Source: Bin95 sp965220855 (lineage in GTDB: Bacteria; Pseudomonadota; Alphaproteobacteria; Bin95). From it: a stretch of 64,000 nt of DNA. Every line of letters starts with the position of its first letter. Position 1 is the first letter of the stretch. A program made the position numbers and the translations under genes. Under the pieces are notes generated by a model that was given only the letters and a program-made list of their open reading frames with translations, made no database searches and had not been told where the DNA came from. This document shows, in pieces, positions 17,037 to 25,500 of this stretch. Location of the stretch: positions 310,001 through 374,000 of the forward strand of contig CBDCQY010000001.1 in NCBI GenBank assembly GCA_965220855.1, in the 5' to 3' direction.

Positions 17037-17438
17037 TTATGCGGAATAATCGGCCTCGCTGACCTTCTCGAACCATTCGGTTCCGCCGCCGTCTGCGCCG
17101 GTTTCCGAAATGGCGAGGTGGATGAACACCCGGTCCGGCGCGGCGCCGTGCCAATGGCGCGTGTCGGGCGGAATGACGGCGGTGTCTCCCGGCCGCAATT
17201 CCTCCACCGGTCCGCCCTCTACCTGCACGCGGCCGACGCCGGAAAGCGCCCAGAGCATCTGCCCGACGGGATGGCTGTGCCATGCCGTGCGCGCGCCCGG
17301 ATTGAAGGTGACATTGGTGGCCCGCATCCTGGAGGGCGGCGCGCCGACCAGCACTTCGTCATGGAAGACGTCGCCCGTGAAGCGGTCGGCCGGGGCCCGT
17401 TTTGTCGGCCTGTCTTCGACGCGATGAAGTTTCAACAT
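17037..17438 (-). CDS. Cupin-domain protein resembling Mn-dependent hydroxynitrile-lyase cupins
   Basis: 133-residue single-domain cupin. Metal ligands fit His54, His56, Gln60 and His95 (TAWHSHPVGQ and RHWHGAAP), the set and spacing known for the GtHNL-type manganese cupins. Other blocks also match that group: PADRFTGDV, FNPGARTAWHSHP, GGPVEELRPGD and HLAISE. The true substrate in most such proteins is unknown and cyanohydrin cleavage may be a side activity. It heads a minus-strand set with the hydroxyacid dehydrogenase (58-base gap) and the TauD dioxygenase. Confidence 0.85.
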   Translation of the reverse strand: MLKLHRVEDRPTKRAPADRFTGDVFHDEVLVGAPPSRMRATNVTFNPGARTAWHSHPVGQMLWALSGVGRVQVEGGPVEELRPGDTAVIPPDTRHWHGAAPDRVFIHLAISETGADGGGTEWFEKVSEADYSA

Positions 17439-17545
17439 CGCCTTGCTCTCCCTCCGGCGCGCGATCGATCATAACGTAAGGCCGGGTCCGGGGGCCAACA
17501 ACCCCCGAACCGGCCGCGCAGAAAGCTTCGCGCCGTCCGGTGGAG

Positions 17546-17570
17546 CAAAACGGGTCGAATAAACCCGTTC
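17546..17570 (-). terminator. Probable intrinsic terminator after the 95-residue gene
   Basis: On the minus strand AACGGGT (17563-17569) pairs with ACCCGTT (17549-17555) around a seven-base loop, and the descending arm runs into TTTTGCT. This fits a Rho-independent terminator about 120 bases past the stop of the 17691-17978 gene. The rest of the 252-base gap 17439-17690 shows nothing else recognisable. Confidence 0.6.
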
Positions 17571-17690
17571 GGGAGAAGACCGCCATTGCGCCGGCCTGCA
17601 AGGCGCGTCGGAGACCGCCCCGCAGCCCCTCATATCGAGGGTCGCCGGGCGCTCCCGTTCGAACGCGCCGTTCGCCGGCGGGACGGAAGG

Positions 17691-17978
17691 TCACTCCGCC
17701 GGAGGCTGCTCCACGATCACCCGCCTGCGGCCGCGCCGCACGATATAACCGCCGCGCGGAATGGCGATCCGGCCCTGTTCGACCAGCTTCCACAGCGCGT
17801 CGGCGATCACTTCGGCGTTCAGGTCGCTCAGCGGCGTGTGCGCCGACTGCTGCAACCACTTGGAAAAGGCCTCGTCGCCAATGGCGGCGCCGACCGACTT
17901 GCGCAGGGCGTTGAGCTTGCGCAGCTGGCCCTTTGTCAGGGTGCTCTCGTCGAACAAGGCGGACGTTGCTTGCATCAT
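17691..17978 (-). CDS. Hypothetical 95-residue protein, basic C-terminus
   Basis: The frame is open much further upstream, but a start at the ATGATG near 17978 gives a sensible protein: MMQATSALFDESTLTKG, then LRKLNALRKSVGAAIGDEAFSKWL, a helical segment, and a C-terminal basic stretch GGYIVRRGRRRVIVEQPPAE. No signal peptide or membrane segment. Codon use is like its GC-rich neighbours. It has its own downstream terminator-like hairpin, suggesting a monocistronic transcript. No family recognised; the translation start is uncertain. Confidence 0.6.
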   Translation of the reverse strand: MMQATSALFDESTLTKGQLRKLNALRKSVGAAIGDEAFSKWLQQSAHTPLSDLNAEVIADALWKLVEQGRIAIPRGGYIVRRGRRRVIVEQPPAE

Positions 17979-18049
17979 GAGGGGTTTCCATCCGTTGAGT
18001 TGTCCCGATGCGGGGCTGCCGGCAGAGCGGCAACCGCCATTTACGGACC

Positions 18050-19957
18050 CTAGACTATCTCGGATGGCTTTGCAACGAAATTTGTTGCGCCCAAAATTGT
18101 GACCTCTTGCACGCCCGGCGCCTCGAAGCCGAGTATTCTGGCGAAGAACGCAAGCTCGGCTTCGAGCGCGGCGACGACGTTTTCCGCGCGCCGAAATCCA
18201 TGCCCCTCGCCCTCGAACAGCAGCAGCGCCACCGGCACGCCCCGGGATTCCAGCGCGGCCGCCATCGCCTCCGCCTGGCCGGGCGGCACCACCTTGTCCT
18301 CGCTGCCCTGCAGGAAGATCGCCGGGCAATCGATGCGCCCGGCGTGCAGCAGCGGCGAGCGCGCGTCGTAGATCGCCTCGGCTTCCGGCAGCGGGCCGAT
18401 CAGCCGGTCGAGATAGCGGCTCTCGAACTTGTGCGTCTGGCGCGCCAGAGCCTTGAGATCGCCGATGCCGTAAAGGCTGGCGCCGGCCCGGAACACATCG
18501 CGGAAGGCGAGCGCCGCCAGCGTCGTATAGCCGCCGGCGCTGTTGCCCCGGATGACCAGCCGGCGCCCGTCCACCCGGCCGGCCTCCGCAAGCCCGACGG
18601 CCGCGGCGCAGCAGTCATCGACATCGACCGCGCCCCATTGCCCGTCCAGCTGTCGGCGATAATCGCGTCCGAAGCCGCTGCTGCCGCCGTAATTCACATC
18701 CACCACGGCAAAACCGCGCGTCGTCCAATATTGCGTCGCGGGCGAATAAGCATTGTCGAACGCGCCGGTCGGCCCGCCATGGGAGCGCACGATCAGCGGC
18801 GGCAATTCGCCCTCCGGCGCCGCAAAGCCCGGATTTCGGGGCGCATAGAACCAGGCGTGCGCGGTCCGTCCGCCCGTGGTGGGGAAGGAGATCGCCTCGC
18901 CCTGCGACACGAATTCCGGGTCGAGATCGTCCGGGGCGGAGCGCGCCAGCGTCTCGCGCCGGCCGTCGCCATGCAGCAGGTCGAGGCGCGCCGGGCGCTC
19001 GGCGTCCGCGCCCAGCACCGCCCAGCCGCCCCGGAACGGAACCGGGCAGGAGGGGCGCGCGAAACCGGTTTCCAGAGGGCCGGCGCCCAGCCGCTCGACG
19101 ACCACCCGGCCGTCCTGCTCGTAGCGGGCGATCAGGTCGCCGTCGGGCAGGCAGCGATAGCTCTCCGCCCCGAGGCTCCAGAGCGGCCCGGCGAACTCCG
19201 CCGCCAGCGGCCGGAGCGCCCGCCCGTCGCCGCCGTCATGGGCGTAGAGGTTCCACCAGCCGGAGCGGTCGGAAATGTAGTGGAGGCGCCCGTCGGCCGA
19301 CCAGGCGGGCTGCACCACGGACTCGTCTTCGCCGCCTGCGACAAGATGTCCATCCAACAGCAGTCGGGTCGTATCCCACGGCATGTCGGGATGGTCCCAG
19401 GCGATCCAGGCGAGGCGGCGTCCCTCGGGGTCCGGGCGCGGGGCGGCGCAGAAATCGCTGCCGGCCGCCACCACCTCGCCCTCGCCCTCGCGTTCGAGGT
19501 CGAGGCGCACGATGCAGTTGACCGGCTCGCCGGCGCCGCGATGGTCCTCGCGCACCGCATAGACGGCCCCGGGCGCGAAGGCGAAATCGGCGTAGCGCAG
19601 CGCCGGCCCCTTCGGCGTCAGCGGGCGGCGCTCGCCTCCGTCGGCGACCAGATGGACGCGCCCGCTCGGAAAGTCCGAGAAGACGATCCGCCCGCCGGCG
19701 GCCGCATAGGCTCCGCCGCCATATTCATGCACGCGCGTGCGCACGTCGAAGCGCCCCGGCAGCGCTTCGCCGACCGCGCCGTTGCGATAGCGCATCAGCA
19801 CGCTGCGTCCGCCCTCGCTCGGGCGGCCCTCCAGCCAGTAGAGGCTCTCGCCGTCGGCGCGCACATGGGAGATCATGCGGGCCGCCTCGGCGATGCGCCG
19901 GGCGGAGAGCGGCGAGCTCCAGCTTCCATAAGGCCTGACGAGGGGTTTCTCGGACAT
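18050..19957 (-). CDS. S9 family prolyl oligopeptidase-type peptidase
   Basis: 635 residues from ATG 19957, preceded by GGAGA six bases upstream; a TTG five codons earlier is less likely. An N-terminal beta-propeller (about 1-370) with repeated W-S-x-D-G-style blades is followed by an alpha/beta-hydrolase domain. The likely catalytic triad is Ser473 in RGNSAGGY, Asp554 in GSEDKVVPP and His586 in GEGHGFR. No signal peptide, so it is probably cytoplasmic and degrades short peptides. It resembles the dipeptidyl-aminopeptidase/acylaminoacyl-peptidase branch. Confidence 0.92.
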   Translation of the reverse strand: MSEKPLVRPYGSWSSPLSARRIAEAARMISHVRADGESLYWLEGRPSEGGRSVLMRYRNGAVGEALPGRFDVRTRVHEYGGGAYAAAGGRIVFSDFPSGRVHLVADGGERRPLTPKGPALRYADFAFAPGAVYAVREDHRGAGEPVNCIVRLDLEREGEGEVVAAGSDFCAAPRPDPEGRRLAWIAWDHPDMPWDTTRLLLDGHLVAGGEDESVVQPAWSADGRLHYISDRSGWWNLYAHDGGDGRALRPLAAEFAGPLWSLGAESYRCLPDGDLIARYEQDGRVVVERLGAGPLETGFARPSCPVPFRGGWAVLGADAERPARLDLLHGDGRRETLARSAPDDLDPEFVSQGEAISFPTTGGRTAHAWFYAPRNPGFAAPEGELPPLIVRSHGGPTGAFDNAYSPATQYWTTRGFAVVDVNYGGSSGFGRDYRRQLDGQWGAVDVDDCCAAAVGLAEAGRVDGRRLVIRGNSAGGYTTLAALAFRDVFRAGASLYGIGDLKALARQTHKFESRYLDRLIGPLPEAEAIYDARSPLLHAGRIDCPAIFLQGSEDKVVPPGQAEAMAAALESRGVPVALLLFEGEGHGFRRAENVVAALEAELAFFARILGFEAPGVQEVTILGATNFVAKPSEIV

Positions 19958-20022
19958 GGGCGTCTCCGGCAAGAGTGGCGCGTCATTGTCACGCCGGGCC
20001 GGCGCTGCTTCAATCGCCGGCG

Positions 20023-20493
20023 ATGGCGGATGGCGGCGAGCGGCTCTGGGACTATGCGTTTCGCCTCTATGGCGAGCCGGGGGTGCGCGAGGCCTGCCTC
20101 GCCCTGCAGGACCGCCATGGCGTCGACGTAACCCTGCTGCTCTGGGCGGCCTGGCTCGGCGGCGGCGCGGACGCCGCCACGCTGCGGGCCGGCGACATGG
20201 CCGTCGCGCCCTGGCGGGCGCGGGCGATCCGGCCGGCGCGCGGCCTCCGCCGGCAGTTGCGCGCCCCGGTCGCCGGCATGGAGGACGCCGCGCGGCTGGC
20301 CTGGCGCGAGGCCGTCAAGGCGCTGGAGGTCGAGGCGGAGCGCGCGGCGCTGGAGCGCCTCGCCCGGATCGGCCGGCGCGGCGGCCCGCCCGACCTCGCG
20401 CCTTTCGCGACCGTCTTCGGCCTCGCGCCGGACGCGCCCGAACTGGCGCGGGTGGCGGCGGCCGCGCGCCGCCTCGCCGGAGATGCGCGCTGA
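20023..20493 (+). CDS. TIGR02444 family protein, unknown function
   Basis: 156 residues from ATG 20023; an upstream in-frame GTG is not supported. The N-terminal block LWDYAFRLYGEPGVREACLALQ and the DVTLLLWAAWLGG segment are typical of the TIGR02444/DUF2390 family, found in proteobacteria with no established biochemical role. Predicted cytoplasmic and largely helical, with Ala/Arg-rich helices in the C-terminal half. It is divergent from the S9 peptidase gene. Confidence 0.8.
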   Translation: MADGGERLWDYAFRLYGEPGVREACLALQDRHGVDVTLLLWAAWLGGGADAATLRAGDMAVAPWRARAIRPARGLRRQLRAPVAGMEDAARLAWREAVKALEVEAERAALERLARIGRRGGPPDLAPFATVFGLAPDAPELARVAAAARRLAGDAR

Positions 20494-20501
20494 TCGCCGA
20501 C

Positions 20502-20529
20502 CGGCAAACGGAGCGCATTGCGTTTGCCG
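20502..20529 (+). terminator. Hairpin between TIGR02444 gene and autotransporter gene
   Basis: CGGCAAACG (20502-20510) and CGTTTGCCG (20521-20529) form a perfect 9-bp stem with a 10-base loop, nine bases after the stop codon. No T-run follows. It may mark the transcript end or protect the mRNA 3' end. Confidence 0.4.
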
Positions 20530-20590
20530 CCGCCGTGCGGATGACCTACCATCGCGGCGCTGTCGGGATGACCGGAAGGGAACGGGTTTT

Positions 20591-22525
20591 ATGCGTCACG
20601 CCCTGCGCGCCTGCTGTGCGGCCGCGATTCTGATGTCGATGCCGCCGACGGGCGCCGACGCCCAGACCTTCGATCAACTGATTGTCTTCGGCGACAGCCT
20701 GAGCGACGCCGGCAATGTGGCGCAGGTGCTGGGCAGACCGTCCGGAACGAGCTACACCACCAATCCCGATCCGGTGTGGGCGCAGATCGTCGCTCGGCAT
20801 TATGGCGGCGCGGAAGCGGGCCGGCATTCCCTGATCGGCGGAACGATCCACGCCTATGCCGGCGCCTGCGCGCGGCCGCTGCCGGCGCCCTGCACCAATC
20901 CCTCGCCGACTACTTCGGCGCAGATCGACGCCTATCTGCGGGCCGCTACGCCCGGTCCGAAGTCGCTTTACGCGCTCTGGGGCGGCGGCAACGACCTGCT
21001 AAAAATCTCCAGCGACGCGGCGACCGCGATCGCCGCGATCAACAATTCGAATCTGAGCGGCGAAGATCTTGCTGCGGCCCTCGCGGAGGCCGCCGCAGCG
21101 GCGGCCGGAGAGGCGGCCGCGACTGCGGACGCCATCGCCGTGCAGGCGGGCAGGCTGCGCGGCGCCGGCGCGCGCCGGGTGATGGTGATAAACCTGCCCG
21201 ATTTGGCGATAACTCCCGAGGCTCAGGCGCCCATCCCCGGCGAGACGGATCTGCAACGCGCAGCGCGCCTGGAATTGATGAGCCAGTTGACCGACAGCTT
21301 CAACAACGCGCTGGATGTCGCCCTGCGCGCCGGCGGCGCCGGCGTCGTTCCCGTCAACGCCCGCGGGCTGACCGATGAGGTGCTGGCGGATCCGACCCCC
21401 TTCGGCATCAGCAACACGACCGACAGGGCCTGCGGCGGAACCGGTGACGCCGTCGATTGCGGTCCGGCCACCAGCGGCTACCCCAGCCAGCCGAAAGCCA
21501 GTCCCGAGACCTATATGTTCGCCGACAACCGGCATCCGAGCGGCGCGGTCCATGCGATTCTCGCCGATGCGGCGATCGCCACGCTCGCCTTGCCGGTGCA
21601 GATTTCGCTGGCGGGCGAGGCCGGCGTCAGCGGCTGGAAGGCGCATCGGCGCGCTCTGGCAGCCGAGCGCAGCATTATCCTGGCCAGCAAGCGGGTGTCG
21701 GGCAGTTGGCGTGGCTTCGCCCGGACAGGGCTCGGCGGCCATGAATTCGGGTCGCTGCCGGGCTTCGGCAAGTCCCCAGCCGCCGACATCAATTCGGTCA
21801 CGTTCGGCATCGACTACAAGGCGCGCAAGGAGCGCTATCTGGGCGGCGCGATCACCCTCGCCAACCACAGCAGCAGCGGCGTGGGGGTCGAGCTGGACGG
21901 CCTGGCGGCCGTCGCCTCGGCGCATGGCCTGTTGCAGGCGGGCAAGCTCTATCTGGCCGGCGCGGCGAGCATGGGCCGGACCTCGCTCGATATCAGCCGC
22001 AAGTTCCGCCTCGGCCGGATGGTTCGCAGCGAAAGCGGCGCCACCGGCTCGGAGCAGTTCGGCATTGACATCGAGGCGGGCTGGAAACCGGGCGAGAGGG
22101 ACGACCTCTTCCAGCAGCAACTGTATATCGGCCTGGCGATGTTGAACCAGGAGGTCGAAGCCTATAGCGAGTCGGGAGGCTCGGCGACAGCGATGAACAT
22201 CGCCGGCTTCGAGCGCAACTCGCTCACGGCGCGCGCCGGCTGGCAGATGAATGTGGCGCTCGGCTGGATCGAGCCGCATCTGCGTCTCTCCTGGGAGAGC
22301 GAGTTCCTGAACGATCCCGTGTCGGTCACCGCCGGCTCCAACTCCATGGCGGGCCAGTTCCAGCTCATCGGCTATGCGCCGGAGAGTGGCTGGATTACGG
22401 CCGATTTGGGCCTGCGGGCGCCGCTCGGCAGACAGACCGACATCTTCGCTGGCTACACCCTCAACATCGGCATGGACGCCGAAACGGCCCACCGCAGCCT
22501 GGTCGGCCTGCGCATCGGCTTCTGA
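20591..22525 (+). CDS. GDSL (SGNH) esterase autotransporter, type Va
   Basis: 644-residue surface esterase of the EstA/EstP type. Signal peptide 1-24 (ends TGADA). The passenger is an SGNH hydrolase: nucleophile Ser36 in IVFGDSLSDAGN (block I), GGGND at 131-135 (block III), and the Asp312/His315 pair in FADNRHPSG (block V). The C-terminal ~265 residues form an autotransporter beta-barrel with alternating hydrophobic strands (ITADLGLRAPLG, IFAGYTLNIG) and a terminal aromatic residue (LVGLRIGF). The enzyme would be displayed on the cell surface and cleave acyl esters or lipids. Confidence 0.93.
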   Translation: MRHALRACCAAAILMSMPPTGADAQTFDQLIVFGDSLSDAGNVAQVLGRPSGTSYTTNPDPVWAQIVARHYGGAEAGRHSLIGGTIHAYAGACARPLPAPCTNPSPTTSAQIDAYLRAATPGPKSLYALWGGGNDLLKISSDAATAIAAINNSNLSGEDLAAALAEAAAAAAGEAAATADAIAVQAGRLRGAGARRVMVINLPDLAITPEAQAPIPGETDLQRAARLELMSQLTDSFNNALDVALRAGGAGVVPVNARGLTDEVLADPTPFGISNTTDRACGGTGDAVDCGPATSGYPSQPKASPETYMFADNRHPSGAVHAILADAAIATLALPVQISLAGEAGVSGWKAHRRALAAERSIILASKRVSGSWRGFARTGLGGHEFGSLPGFGKSPAADINSVTFGIDYKARKERYLGGAITLANHSSSGVGVELDGLAAVASAHGLLQAGKLYLAGAASMGRTSLDISRKFRLGRMVRSESGATGSEQFGIDIEAGWKPGERDDLFQQQLYIGLAMLNQEVEAYSESGGSATAMNIAGFERNSLTARAGWQMNVALGWIEPHLRLSWESEFLNDPVSVTAGSNSMAGQFQLIGYAPESGWITADLGLRAPLGRQTDIFAGYTLNIGMDAETAHRSLVGLRIGF

Positions 22526-22567
22526 AACCGAACTGCCGCACCCGGCGTGCTAACGCTGCGCTGCAGA

Positions 22568-25500
22568 TCAGCCACGCGCCCAGAGCCAGTCAAGTTCGGC
22601 GAACGCGAGTTCGCGGTTGAAGTTGGCGATGTTGTCGCGGACATTGAGGATCAGGCAGCGGTCGTTGCCGCCGTTCCTTCGCCCGCGCAGGCCGCGACCG
22701 ATCATCTGGAAATAGAGATTGGGGCTATAGACCGGTCGGGCGACGATGATGGCGCGGGTCTTCGGCGCGTCGAAGCCCTCGCGGAAGACGCCGTAGTTCA
22801 CCAGCGCCCGGATATTGCCGCCGCGGAACTGCTCAACGATGCGCCGGCGCAGCCCGTTCTCCGTCGCGCCGCTCACCGCCCGCGCCCGGACGCCTCGCGC
22901 CGTGAGCAGCGCCGCCAACGTCTGCGCATGTTCGACCGAGGTCGCGAAGATCAGCGCCGGCCAGTCCGGCCTGATATGGGTTTCGAAGGCTTCAAGGATG
23001 CGCTCGGTGCGGTCGGCGTCCATGGCAATGCGCTCTTCGGCGCTCCTCGGCAGCCAGGGGGCCCTTTGCATCTCTCGTTCCTCGTCCTCGTTTAGGTCGA
23101 GAATCCCGCCCTCGATCTCCTCCTGGTCGGCCCTGGCGAGCACTTCCATCCGCTGCAATTCGGCGACCACGCCGCGCGGGTCGTCGCTGGCGAAAGCTCC
23201 ATGGTCCAGGCGATTGCGACCATATCGATTGCTGAGCCATCTCGTCTCCTGCTCGTCATGGCCACGATAGGGCGTGGCGGTCAGGCCGAGCAGGAAAGGT
23301 TCTCCGGAGCGCCGCCGCCGCCCTGCCATGCCGAGTTCCTGCATGACCCCGGTGAAGGTCGGCGCGATCGAACGATGGGCCTCGTCAAAGACGACCAGCG
23401 CAAAATCCGCGAGGAAGGCATAGTCGTCGGGCTTGCTCTGGAACCGGCTGCGCAGCGTCTGGATGGAGGCGACGACGACATGATGGTCGCCGGTCTGGAG
23501 AGGTTCGGGCTGGCCCTGCCAAAGCCGGGAGATGCGCAGGCGCTGTCTCCGGATACCCTCGCTGGCCCAGACTTGGTTCCACGCCTCGACCGCCTGCTCG
23601 CAAAGCTCGTCCCGGTCCGCAACCCAGAGCACGCCGCCCTTGAGCTCGCCTTCGCGCAAGGCCTCGACCACGGCTTGCGTCGCGACGCGGGTTTTGCCGG
23701 AACCGGTCGGCATGGAAATCATGCCGCGTCGGAGCTCGACCGCCAGACGGCCCTCGCGAAACATGGCCCGCGTCCGATCGACGACATGACGTTGATATTT
23801 ATGAAGCGCCGGCAGAATGGAAGGACCATCGACTTCGACGAACGGCTCGCGACGACGGTTTCGCTCCCCGGCCCATTCCGGCGAGAAGCCGAGCGCCTCG
23901 ACGAACCGGACCGCTCTGGCCGAACCCGCCCAGTTCTTCGGCGGATCCAGAGGATCGAGCGCGTCGCGAAAGCGGTGCAAGCTGTCCGTGTGCCAGGTGG
24001 CAATGGCGGCCTCGGCAATGCGAACGCCGGTCAGCGCCCCATCTTGCTCGCGTAGCATGGTCCGCAATGACGTCGGCAAGCGTAAGCGCAGGCGGTCTTC
24101 GCCTACGGCGGCCAGCAGCCGTTCGGCGTCGCCGGAGCATTCCCGTATGACCTGGCGGCGCGCTTCGACTTCCATTGGCGTGCGGTGGCCCAGAATGAGC
24201 CGAAGCTGCTCCTTGCTGAGGCCGAGGCCCAGATTCTCCGCGACCAGACCCAACAGCTCGTCATCCGGGACCGAGCGCGGCACATAGATGTCCGGCTTCC
24301 GGTCCCAGAAATTCCACGCAAGGCCGCCCGAGAGGATGTCTTCGCAGCGCACCAGCCGCGCGCCACGCCGCGTGGCGGGCAAATGGTCCGCCAGGCCCGG
24401 CCAAAGATCGACCAGTGGCTCCGGTTCCTCCTCGCCGACCACCTCAGGGTCACCGAAGAGGCCCGCTTCCGGCTCCGCAAGCTCGAAAACCGCCTTGATT
24501 CGCTCGACCATCGAATGCTTCAGAAGCACACGCAAGGCTTCAGGGTTCTTCGGTCTTGCGCCGAAGGCGTCGGCCAGCGGAACGATTGCGTCGGAGGTCC
24601 GGACGCGCCCATACTTTTTCAGCATCTGGATCGTCGGCGACTCGCACTCCATATCCGGATATACAGCGCGTTGAGTCTCATGGTACATCGTCCACGGCAA
24701 ATACGTCCCGTCCAGATCCAAAAGCTGCATGGTGTAAAGAGCGCGACCTTCTTCGGACAGTTCTGCCATAACCTCCAGCGGTCCACTTGCAGTCGTGGAC
24801 TTGAAAATCAACATATGCGCGTGAGGTCTTCTCCCGACCCGAGACCGAAAATCATTACAGCATCGGGATCGATACTCGTAAAACCATTCCTCTGACGAGA
24901 GATCGCAACCCGGCCGCGGACGATCCGACATGCCGAGCCGACGAAGCAGTTTCAGATCCGTCTCGTGAAAGCCGATGTCGAGTGCCGCATCTTCGTCCCG
25001 ACCGCCGTCACTCGACACGACAGGGCCCGGCAGCAGCAGCTTGTGCAGTGGCCGCCATGCGCCCGAGCGAGCGCAAGCGCGAAGCCAACGACGCCAGTCA
25101 TCTCGCCGTTCCACGATTTCCGCCGCCACCTCCGGGGACAGCTCTCGCGCTGCGATCCAGAATGCTTCCAGCAGACTTCCATCCACCTTCCTGCCAACAA
25201 GGTTTCCAAACGCCCATAGCAATCGACTCTCGGACGACGCCTGCCGAAGGCCGAGCGTCTTGAGCGCCCAGAACGTCTCAGGGTCGCTGGCGAGCACCGG
25301 GTGGACAAGGAAGGTCGAGACTCCCCCACCCGCCGAATGCTCTTCCGGCAAGAAAAGGCGCTCCGGTTCCGGCTCCCGCCATTCGTCGGTTTCCGTCAAC
25401 ACGATCTTTCCGAGACGCGCGCCGGCTATCCGAATATCGGCCGGGATGGCGGCGGCAGTCCGAACAGCGGCCATGGAGGCTTCGAGCCGGTCATGTCCCG

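Noticed and set aside
18008..20131. A 707-codon open frame antisense to the S9 peptidase
   Set aside because: No recognisable protein features; the sense gene has an intact catalytic triad.
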